NCBI GenBank assembly: GCA_947589615.1
Contig: CANQBU010000036.1
Coordinates: forward strand, 1 to 10,919
Source: an uncultured Clostridia bacterium
Lineage (GTDB): Bacteria; Bacillota; Clostridia; Christensenellales; UBA1242
DNA: 10,919 bases
Reading direction: 5' to 3'
The position numbers and the translations under genes were made by a program. The first letter of the stretch is position 1. Each line of letters starts with the position of its first letter. Shown piece by piece: positions 1 to 5,095 of the stretch. The notes beneath the pieces were generated by a model, which saw only the letters and a list, made by a program, of their open reading frames with translations, was not told the DNA's origin and ran no database searches.

Positions 1-60
1 GAGGCCGGCACCCGCAATAATCATCTTGCGGAAGGTGGCTCCGTTAATTGATTTTATCAT
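1..60 (-). CDS. fakA: FakA/YloV-type DAK2 protein, N-terminal 20 codons only (partial)
   Basis: Reading leftward from an ATG at 58-60, the first 20 residues are MIKSINGATFRKMIIAGAGL. This resembles the start of FakA/YloV fatty-acid kinase proteins, which open with an I-x-x-ING-x-x-F-x-x-M-I-I-x-GA pattern ahead of the ATP-binding DAK2 (DhaL-like) domain. The rest lies outside the window, so no catalytic residues can be checked. A GGAG ribosome binding site overlaps the stop codon of the Asp23 gene just upstream, which implies translational coupling in one operon. Asp23 followed by FakA, divergent from rpmB, is a conserved Firmicute arrangement (yloU-yloV in Bacillus subtilis) and is the main support for the name. 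In that family the kinase phosphorylates fatty acids bound to FakB proteins for phospholipid synthesis. Confidence 0.72.
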   Translation of the reverse strand, partial: MIKSINGATFRKMIIAGAGL

Positions 61-74
61 ATATAATTTGACTC

Positions 75-425
75 CTAAACTCTAACTCCGACAACATGAA
101 CATTTACGGCGTCAACAAGCATACCTGTAAAGTTTTCAACGCTATATTTAACACTCTTTCTGAGCGATTCAGCGACGGCACTAATAGAAACACCGTATTT
201 TAAAATACAGTAAACATCGATATAAATTCTGTTGCCTACATGACTTATCTTAATTCCACGGGAGTAAGATTCTTTTTTAAATAATTCTCTTGCGCTGTCT
301 AATATGGATTTATTTACGAGGTCTACGACACCATAGCAATCAAGCGCGACATAGCCCGCAACAATTCGAATTGAATTGTCGGAAATTGAAATATTGCCAT
401 AATAGTTGTTTGTATCTACCGTCAT
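75..425 (-). CDS. yloU: Asp23/YloU family envelope stress protein
   Basis: This is a 116-residue protein of the Asp23/Gls24 family, usually about 110-130 residues. The typical plan is visible: an N-terminal strand followed by I-R-I-V-A-G-Y-V-A-L-D-C-Y-G-V-V-D, a central strand I-Y-I-D-V-Y-C-I-L-K-Y-G-V, then an amphipathic helix and a C-terminal V-N-V-H-V-V-G-V-R-V strand. There is no signal peptide or membrane segment; family members are soluble, and some associate with the membrane through a partner. The ATG at 423-425 is preceded by an AGAGG ribosome binding site. The TAG stop sits inside the ribosome binding site of the downstream FakA-type gene, so the two are probably coupled. The gene is divergent from rpmB. 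The cysteines at the middle of the protein are not a recognised motif. Confidence 0.88.
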   Translation of the reverse strand: MTVDTNNYYGNISISDNSIRIVAGYVALDCYGVVDLVNKSILDSARELFKKESYSRGIKISHVGNRIYIDVYCILKYGVSISAVAESLRKSVKYSVENFTGMLVDAVNVHVVGVRV

Positions 426-457
426 ATTACCTCTTTTTTAGACTTCTCGCTTTATAT

Positions 458-486
458 ATAATACTATATATTTTAGAAAAAAACAA
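458..486 (-). promoter_or_regulatory. Candidate sigma-A promoter for the Asp23-FakA operon
   Basis: On the minus strand TTGTTT (481-486) is followed after 17 bases by TATTAT (458-463). This fits a sigma-A promoter about 33 bases upstream of the Asp23 start codon. The surroundings are very A/T-rich, so other registers are possible. Confidence 0.45.
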
Positions 487-557
487 CATTTTTTTTGCAT
501 TTAACAAAAAAAAGATAAAAAAATCCCCTCTAAAAATATAAATTTTTCAAAAAAGAG

Positions 558-586
558 TTGATTTTTGCCTTAATAGATGATATAAT
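558..586 (+). promoter_or_regulatory. Sigma-A promoter of rpmB
   Basis: TTGATT (558-563), a 17-base spacer and a perfect TATAAT (581-586) form a strong sigma-A promoter. The expected start near 593 gives a short leader of about 35 bases carrying GGAGG before rpmB. It is divergent from the Asp23 promoter within the same 200-base gap. The remainder of that gap (about 487-557) is A/T-rich and shows nothing else I can support. Confidence 0.8.
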
Positions 587-627
587 CTTAAAGCAAAGAA
601 TTTAAATTTGAGAATGGAGGAATTATT

Positions 628-810
628 ATGAGCAGAGTATGTGATATATGCGGAAGAGGTAAAATGGCTGGAAAGAATGTTTCCTTTTCAAATAAAAAAT
701 ATAACAGAAAGTATGACCTTAACCTTCAAAAGACAACACTTGTAATTGACGGAAAAGAGCAAACTGTAAATGCATGCACAAAATGTCTTAGAACTTTAAA
801 GAAAGCATAG
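628..810 (+). CDS. rpmB: 50S ribosomal protein L28
   Basis: This 60-residue protein is ribosomal protein bL28 of the large subunit, at the usual length for Firmicutes. It opens MSRVCDICGRGKMAGKNVSFSN and ends N-A-C-T-K-C-L-R-T-L-K-K-A. C5 and C8 with C50 and C53 form the paired CxxC motifs of the zinc-binding form of L28, and the protein is rich in lysine and arginine. The ATG follows TGGAGGAA at good spacing. It is transcribed alone from its own strong promoter and closed by a hairpin-plus-T-run terminator directly after the stop codon. Its position divergent from Asp23-FakA is the standard Firmicute neighbourhood. Confidence 0.97.
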   Translation: MSRVCDICGRGKMAGKNVSFSNKKYNRKYDLNLQKTTLVIDGKEQTVNACTKCLRTLKKA

Positions 811-815
811 TTTAT

Positions 816-839
816 GCGACTTTTCAAAGTCGCTTTTTT
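816..839 (+). terminator. Intrinsic terminator of rpmB
   Basis: GCGACTT and AAGTCGC pair around a four-base loop (816-833) and are followed by six T residues (834-839). It lies six bases after the rpmB stop codon. Confidence 0.85.
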
Positions 840-849
840 AAAGTCAATC

Positions 850-883
850 AAAAAGGGCAAGATTTATCTCTTGCCCCTTTTTA
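850..883 (-). terminator. Terminator of the leftward unknown gene (possibly bidirectional)
   Basis: GGGCAAGA (855-862) pairs with TCTTGCCC (869-876) around a six-base loop. On the minus strand the stem is followed by five T residues. On the plus strand it is also followed by TTTTT, so it could back up the rpmB terminator. It lies directly downstream of the gene ending at 893. Confidence 0.75.
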
Positions 884-892
884 GTTTTGCAT

Positions 893-1702
893 TTACCAAT
901 TTATATCATCAAACTCAGCTTCATAATCTATCCAATCAGTCTGGAATGATTTATTTTCTTTTTTATCTTCTTCAACAACTTCCTTTTTGTAACCGCTCAA
1001 AAATTCTTCCAGTCTTTCAGGAGATGCTATTGCATTTTTGAGGTTTGCCACTAAATCACTTAAATCACTCTTTTCTATTACCTCTTGCCCTATGCCTTTA
1101 AATGAGTTTGTTATATGCTTACAAGCAATGTCTGCCATTTCCTTATCACCGACAACCACATCCGCCCAAGCACTAAACTGATCCTCTAAATCTTTAACAT
1201 TGTCATACTTAATACCATAATATAAAAGATCATTATTACCAAGATTATCATAGATGTAGCGGTCCACATCTCTGAACTTGTTTTCAATCTCAATCTCGCC
1301 ACCTTTATTTGTTATTAAGACATTTTCAAGTTTAAGCTCGACTTTGTCATTCTTATTCTTTTTCTTGTTTGAGTAGTCTGGTCTATTTCCCCATAATAAT
1401 TCATCTAGCTCGCCTTCTTCATAATATGGAAGATTTGCTTTTTCTGCCTCTCCTCTCTTTATAATAGGATGAGTTTCGCCATCTATGGTAAGCTCCACCG
1501 AATCCCCATCATTTAAGAAGCCAAGAATTTCACCGATATCCACTTCCGATGTATACCAAGACAGAAGTCTTTTACATTTTAAGTCATTATCCTTGACATC
1601 AAATCTTTCTTTGAAAGAAGGAATTACTATCTTTGCCACTTTGACAAATTTTTCCTTATCTTCGCCTTTATATTTTAAATTATATATTCCATACCATCCC
1701 AT
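893..1702 (-). CDS. Protein of unknown function, 269 residues, acidic C-terminus
   Basis: I do not recognise this family. The protein opens MGWYGIYNLKYKGEDKEKFV and appears soluble, with no signal peptide or membrane segment. Three parts can be seen. Residues 1-85 look like a mixed alpha/beta segment. Around residues 105-118 is a lysine/asparagine-rich linker (N-K-K-K-N-K-N-D-K). The rest is helical and charged, ending in a strongly acidic, aromatic tail (D-W-I-D-Y-E-A-E-F-D-D-I-N-W). The ATG at 1700-1702 is preceded by a strong GGAGGT site. The gene stands alone: it has a perfect-consensus promoter, a palindrome at the expected transcription start, and its own terminator. This points to a well-expressed, probably regulated monocistronic unit. 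Its neighbours rpmB and feoB give no functional clue. Confidence 0.85.
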   Translation of the reverse strand: MGWYGIYNLKYKGEDKEKFVKVAKIVIPSFKERFDVKDNDLKCKRLLSWYTSEVDIGEILGFLNDGDSVELTIDGETHPIIKRGEAEKANLPYYEEGELDELLWGNRPDYSNKKKNKNDKVELKLENVLITNKGGEIEIENKFRDVDRYIYDNLGNNDLLYYGIKYDNVKDLEDQFSAWADVVVGDKEMADIACKHITNSFKGIGQEVIEKSDLSDLVANLKNAIASPERLEEFLSGYKKEVVEEDKKENKSFQTDWIDYEAEFDDINW

Positions 1703-1728
1703 AAAAGACCTCCATGATTATATAGATA

Positions 1729-1743
1729 TGAGAAATTTTCTCA
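1729..1743. promoter_or_regulatory. 15-bp perfect palindrome at the expected transcription start: candidate operator
   Basis: TGAGAAA and TTTCTCA flank a single central base, a perfect 7-1-7 dyad. On the minus strand it begins about six bases after the -10 box, so it would cover +1 to about +14 of the unknown gene. A repressor bound there would block the promoter. The regulator is not known. Confidence 0.55.
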
Positions 1744-1748
1744 AAAAT

Positions 1749-1777
1749 ATTATATCATGAAAGAAGCCACATGTCAA
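1749..1777 (-). promoter_or_regulatory. Perfect-consensus sigma-A promoter of the unknown gene
   Basis: On the minus strand TTGACA (1772-1777), a 17-base spacer and TATAAT (1749-1754) match the sigma-A consensus at all 12 positions. The expected start is near 1742. The stretch from here to the feoB stop codon (1778-1921) shows no gene and no clear terminator. Confidence 0.9.
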
Positions 1778-1921
1778 TATTTTTTTCATATGTATCAATT
1801 GCTCTTTTTACATATCTTTCGCAAGAAAAAGGCAAGCCATTTAGGCGCTCTTACGCAAATTATTTTAAATTTTTCCTGTTGTTTTTCCATATTACTTTTT
1901 ATTCATTTTGCCAAGAAAGTG

Positions 1922-4006
1922 TTACTGAATTTCCTTTTTATCGCACTCCTTATTGCACCTGCCACCATACGGGCACCCCCTTTTCCCACGCAAATGCTTG
2001 TAAATTAAAAGGCAGGAAAAGGCAATTATTGAAATGACTCCAAGTATCATAGCGACAGGCAAAAAGCCGAAAGATTCCACTGCAAGCGATATATTGTAAA
2101 CGATAAATGCGACGAAATAGGCAATTAAAAATTCAATCACTGCACCAATCAAAAGCCATTTTTTGCCAACTTCTTTGCCAAGAACGGAAATGGACGCAAT
2201 GCATGGAAGATACAAAAGGCAAAACACTAGAAAACTCAAAACCGAACTTGCACTTGCAAAGTAAACAGCGGAGGAAGACTGCATTGTCGACAAACCGATT
2301 TTTGAAAAATTCGCCTCGTCAACTCCATTTAAAAGGGCGATTGACGAGACAATGACTTCCTTTGCAACAAGCCCCGCAAGAAGCGCCGAAGAAATCCCCC
2401 ATGACTTAAGTCCAAGCGGCCAAAAAATTGGAGATATGATTTTCCCCACCGTTTCAAGTATGCTCACGCCGCCACCTTGCCCGATGTAGGAAAACTTTAT
2501 TGTAAAATTGGACAGAAGCCAAACTATTACATTCATAGACAAAATCAGCGAACCTACCCTAATCACAAAATCTTTAACATTTTTCCATATATTTTTCAGT
2601 GTGGTTTTAAGGTCCATTACTCTATATGCCGGGAACTCCAAAATAAAGGATTGGGCTTTGCTTTTTAAAATAGTCTTTTCGTAGATATAACTCATTATGA
2701 CAGCAATTGCAACGCCGAGAAAATACATGCCTATTATTACAAAAATATTTTTTGCGCCGAAGAAGGCTCCGCCAAGCACGGCGTAGACAGGAAACTTTGC
2801 CGCACAGCTCATATAGGGCGTCAAAAGTGCGGTTTTAATCTTTGAGTTTTTGTCGTCCATATTTCTTGCCGTCAATATTGCAGATGTCGAGCAGCCAAAG
2901 CCCATTAAGAGCGTATAAACGCTTTTGCCAGAAAGTCCCACCTTGCCTAAAATATCTTCGCTTATGAAGGCTACTCTCGAAAGATAGCCGCTCTCCTCAA
3001 GCACAGATAGAAAGAGGAGCAGCAATGCGACCTGAGGTAGAAAGGACAAAACCGACCCGACGCCGCCCACTAACGCCACTTCAACAAGGCTGAACACCCA
3101 TGAAGATTGACCGAAAGCATTTCCCGTAACCTTCAAAAGAGGATTGGATACAAATTTTGTCAAGAGAAAATTTAAGCCATCGCTCAGCCATGCACCAATT
3201 GAGAAAAAAGTAAGATAAAAAATGAGGGCAAGAATACAAATAAAGATGGGAATTGCCAAAAATCTATTTAGAAGAATATCATCAAGTTTGGATTTGCCAT
3301 AGGTGCGAAGATTTTCGCCAAGACAAGTTTTTTCAATCTCGCCGATATAGTCATATCGCACATTTGCCACCCTGTCTATTTCCCCAAAAGTTTTGGTGAT
3401 ATTCAATTTCTTTTTTATTGTTTCATCGTCTTCGAGGAGTTTGATTTTGTAAAAAAGAGGCATGTCTTCATTGACGCCCGCCTTTTCAAGCGGCAATAAT
3501 TTTACATAAGGAATAATGGGGTTAGCCTCCTTAAAATTGACAATTTCGTCATTTACAATCTTGCCATCGCTCTTTTTCTTTGCTGTAATTTTGACAACTC
3601 GAATTCCCAACATTTTTTCAAGTTTTGCCACATCTATTTTAAAAAGGGAATGTCTTTCAATTTGATTTATAACTAAAATTATGGGCTTGCCTAGTTCCAT
3701 AAGTGATAGCGTCAAATATAGGTTTCTTTTCAAATTGCTTGCATCACAAATATTGACGATAACATCTACATCTTTATTTAAAAGATAGTTTAAGGTGACC
3801 TCTTCTTCATAACTCATGGGAGATAGCGAATACACCCCCGGCAAGTCGATAAGTTTTATCTCCTGCCCTTTAAATTTATAGACTTTCGCCTTTTCCTCAA
3901 CCGTGACCCCATGCCAATTCCCAGTATGCTCGTTTGAGAATGTAAGGGTGTTAAAAAGTGTGGTTTTCCCAGTATTGGGATTTCCCACAAGTGCAACATT
4001 TATCAT
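1922..4006 (-). CDS. feoB: Ferrous iron transporter FeoB
   Basis: FeoB is the inner-membrane Fe(II) transporter with an N-terminal G domain. Visible motifs are G1 GNPNTGKTT (8-16), the G2 threonine T35 in HGVTVEEK, and G3 DLPG (54-57). Then come a helical spacer to about residue 245 and a long membrane region to about 670. The two conserved gate segments are GFGCSTSAILTAR (369-381) and TPYMSCAAKFPVY (396-408), and the late AKE segment is at 548-550. The tail has C678, C684 and C688, as in many FeoB proteins lacking a separate FeoC. Two things are odd. The G4 motif, usually N-x-x-D, reads NQIE (114-117). The gate motif lacks the usual proline after the cysteine. The ATG follows AAAGGAG, 12 bases after the feoA stop codon. 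At 694 residues it is near normal length. Confidence 0.96.
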   Translation of the reverse strand: MINVALVGNPNTGKTTLFNTLTFSNEHTGNWHGVTVEEKAKVYKFKGQEIKLIDLPGVYSLSPMSYEEEVTLNYLLNKDVDVIVNICDASNLKRNLYLTLSLMELGKPIILVINQIERHSLFKIDVAKLEKMLGIRVVKITAKKKSDGKIVNDEIVNFKEANPIIPYVKLLPLEKAGVNEDMPLFYKIKLLEDDETIKKKLNITKTFGEIDRVANVRYDYIGEIEKTCLGENLRTYGKSKLDDILLNRFLAIPIFICILALIFYLTFFSIGAWLSDGLNFLLTKFVSNPLLKVTGNAFGQSSWVFSLVEVALVGGVGSVLSFLPQVALLLLFLSVLEESGYLSRVAFISEDILGKVGLSGKSVYTLLMGFGCSTSAILTARNMDDKNSKIKTALLTPYMSCAAKFPVYAVLGGAFFGAKNIFVIIGMYFLGVAIAVIMSYIYEKTILKSKAQSFILEFPAYRVMDLKTTLKNIWKNVKDFVIRVGSLILSMNVIVWLLSNFTIKFSYIGQGGGVSILETVGKIISPIFWPLGLKSWGISSALLAGLVAKEVIVSSIALLNGVDEANFSKIGLSTMQSSSAVYFASASSVLSFLVFCLLYLPCIASISVLGKEVGKKWLLIGAVIEFLIAYFVAFIVYNISLAVESFGFLPVAMILGVISIIAFSCLLIYKHLRGKRGCPYGGRCNKECDKKEIQ

Positions 4007-4018
4007 TTTTTCTCCTTT

Positions 4019-4246
4019 CTACTCAACCATTATCAAACTTGCAATTTCCCTTTTTATTGATAAGACATATCCTCTTAGTTCAACCAAAAAAGCATGTGAC
4101 AAAAGAGATTTTTTGTCAAGTTTTACAACTTGTCCATGTGTGAAGCCAAGTTCAAGCAATCTGCGTCTTAACTTAAGTGATGCCTTTTCATTTATTCCAT
4201 TTATGCTTGCCCTTTGCCCGATTTTAAGATCACATAGCAATTTCAT
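4019..4246 (-). CDS. feoA: FeoA, small SH3-like partner of FeoB
   Basis: The 75-residue product is FeoA, a cytoplasmic SH3-fold protein needed for Fe(II) uptake with FeoB. It shows the family pattern: an opening L-C-D-L-K-I-G-Q segment, then K-L-R-R-R-L-L-E-L-G-F-T-H-G-Q-V-V, and the closing L-R-G-Y-V-L-S-I-K-R-E-I-A strands. It is the first gene of the operon and ends 12 bases before feoB. The ATG at 4244-4246 fits the usual FeoA start, but no Shine-Dalgarno sequence can be seen in front of it, unlike almost every other gene here. The upstream gap carries a 24-bp inverted repeat that is a likely operator. Iron-responsive control is expected for this operon family, but the regulator cannot be named from the site. 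Confidence 0.93.
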   Translation of the reverse strand: MKLLCDLKIGQRASINGINEKASLKLRRRLLELGFTHGQVVKLDKKSLLSHAFLVELRGYVLSIKREIASLIMVE

Positions 4247-4274
4247 ATCATATTTTATTTTAAGACAGGTGGCG

Positions 4275-4302
4275 GTATTACAAAATTTGAAAATATTGTA
4301 AA
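4275..4302 (-). promoter_or_regulatory. Possible feoAB promoter overlapped by the inverted repeat
   Basis: On the minus strand TTTACA (4297-4302), a 16-base spacer and TAATAC (4275-4280) would start transcription near 4268. The -10 match is weak. An alternative is TAAAAT at 4257-4262, which would leave an almost leaderless transcript. Confidence 0.3.
4278..4301. promoter_or_regulatory. 24-bp inverted repeat between feoA and nrdR: candidate operator
   Basis: The arms TTACAAAATTT (4278-4288) and AAATATTGTAA (4291-4301) are complementary at 10 of 11 positions around a GA centre. The repeat covers the likely feoA promoter core and ends 7 bases before the nrdR -35 box. It does not clearly match the classical Fur box or the NrdR box as I know them. 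Confidence 0.6.
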
Positions 4303-4308
4303 TTTAAT

Positions 4309-4336
4309 TTGAATTTTATCTTAAATATGTTAGAAT
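4309..4336 (+). promoter_or_regulatory. Sigma-A promoter of nrdR, extended -10
   Basis: TTGAAT (4309-4314), a 16-base spacer and TAGAAT (4331-4336) preceded by TG at 4329 form a plausible extended -10 promoter. A leader of about 17 bases carries AAAGGAG at 4346-4352. Confidence 0.6.
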
Positions 4337-4359
4337 GTATTTATTAAAGGAGAATTATT

Positions 4360-4803
4360 ATGAAATGTATTTACTGCGGCGGGGAAGAAAGCAAGGTTCT
4401 TGACAGCCGAAACAGCGATGAAACAAACGCAATAAGAAGGCGTAGAGAATGTCTTGTTTGCGGAAGAAGATTTACCACTTATGAAACTATTGAAACCACA
4501 CCTATTTTAGTCATTAAAAATGATGGCTCAAGACAGTCTTTCTCGGCAGAAAAACTTAAAGCGGGTATTATTAAAGCCTGCGAAAAAAGACCTGTCAGCA
4601 TAAGTCAAATCGAAAACATTGTTTCAACTATAGAAAAACAAATTCAAAACAAACTCACAAAGGAAATTAGATCATCTCAACTTGGCGAAATGGTTATGGA
4701 CGCATTAAAAGATTTAGACGAAGTCGCTTATGTCCGATTTGCCTCCGTTTATCGCCAATTCAAAGATTTGGAGAGTTTTAAAAAATTACTTGATAATATG
4801 TAA
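4360..4803 (+). CDS. nrdR: Transcriptional repressor NrdR
   Basis: NrdR represses ribonucleotide reductase genes according to bound ATP or dATP. The 147-residue length is typical. The N-terminal zinc ribbon uses C3-x2-C6 and C31-x2-C34 and contains the family signature D-S-R and R-R-R-R-E-C-L-V-C-G-R-R-F-T-T-Y-E. From about residue 47 an ATP-cone domain follows (V-I-K-N-D-G-S-R-Q-S-F and later D-E-V-A-Y-V-R-F-A-S-V-Y-R-Q-F). The ATG is well placed behind AAAGGAG. It is transcribed rightward, away from feoAB. No ribonucleotide reductase gene is in the window, so its targets lie elsewhere. The gene ends in an ATG-TAA that overlaps a possible extended -10 element for the RNA downstream. Confidence 0.97.
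   Translation: MKCIYCGGEESKVLDSRNSDETNAIRRRRECLVCGRRFTTYETIETTPILVIKNDGSRQSFSAEKLKAGIIKACEKRPVSISQIENIVSTIEKQIQNKLTKEIRSSQLGEMVMDALKDLDEVAYVRFASVYRQFKDLESFKKLLDNM
4791..4799 (+). promoter_or_regulatory. Possible extended -10 element for the structured RNA
   Basis: TGATAATAT at the very end of nrdR has the TGn plus TAATAT form of an extended -10 box. It would start RNA near 4806, just ahead of the 5' arm of the predicted RNA. No -35 box is visible at the right distance. Confidence 0.35.
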
Positions 4804-4808
4804 TTTAC

Positions 4809-5015
4809 ACTATGGCTTATTGCCTTAGAAGAGTGTAGACAAATTTACAGACTGAATAAAAACAATTGAGGCAAGGCTCGGAAAATGTCCCAAAGCAGGA
4901 GTTTAGTTTTCCTAAATGACTGTTTCGGGGCGTTTTACAGTAAACACAGCAAGCAAAAATTATCATATTTTTGCGATCACGCAGTTTTTCTTCAGTCTGA
5001 CTATGGCTTATTGCC
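4809..5015 (+). repeat. 16-base direct repeat bracketing the structured RNA
   Basis: ACTATGGCTTATTGCC occurs at 4809-4824 and again at 5000-5015. Each copy starts a small hairpin: the first is imperfect (GCCTTAG arm) and lacks a T-run, the second is the terminator stem. Because each copy is self-complementary, the 5' arm of the first (4810-4816) can also pair with 5013-5019. Confidence 0.8.
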
Positions 5016-5028
5016 ATAGTTTTTTTTT
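5001..5028 (+). terminator. Intrinsic terminator of the structured RNA
   Basis: CTATGGC (5001-5007) and GCCATAG (5013-5019) form a perfect 7-bp stem with a TTATT loop, followed by nine T residues (5020-5028). Confidence 0.9.
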
Positions 5029-5049
5029 ACAACTCATTAATTTTTGTTA

Positions 5050-5078
5050 TTGACTATGCATTTATAATGTGGTAAAAT
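5050..5078 (+). promoter_or_regulatory. Sigma-A promoter of the HExxH gene
   Basis: TTGACT (5050-5055), a 17-base spacer and TAAAAT (5073-5078), with a TG at 5070-5071 just before the -10 box, form a good promoter. The leader is about 10 bases, and AGGAG (5085-5089) precedes the start codon. Confidence 0.75.
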
Positions 5079-5095
5079 ATAATTAGGAGTTAAAT

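Larger units (their letters stand above)
4806..5028 (+). ncRNA. Highly structured small RNA, 6S-RNA-like architecture
   Basis: About 220 bases with no convincing ORF can fold into a long rod. A 16-bp closing helix pairs 4848-4863 with 4984-4999, with one mismatch. A 20-position apical stem pairs 4887-4906 with 4912-4931 around the loop TTTTC, interrupted by an A-C mismatch and a tandem G-A/A-G pair. Between these lie a 23-base 5' strand (4864-4886) and a 3' strand that carries a perfect 8-bp hairpin (4953-4960 with 4967-4974). A terminator with nine T residues follows directly. A long closing stem, a large central bubble with a small hairpin on its 3' side, and an apical stem is the known layout of 6S RNA, which binds RNA polymerase holoenzyme; the length also fits. 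The family name is my inference from shape only. The downstream gene has its own promoter, so a riboswitch for it is unlikely. Confidence 0.68.

Noticed and set aside
1778..1921. Possible feoB terminator
   Set aside because: Only three-base-pair stems (GCC/GGC) were found, with no clear T-run on the minus strand.
1757..2037. Rightward ORFs over the feoB end and upstream gap
   Set aside because: They overlap the well-supported feoB 3' end antisense, with no ribosome binding site or family resemblance.
4817..5017. Leftward 66-codon ORF with six cysteines
   Set aside because: It lies antisense to the structured RNA, has no ribosome binding site before its ATG, and its sequence follows from the RNA stems. 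I treat it as a chance frame.
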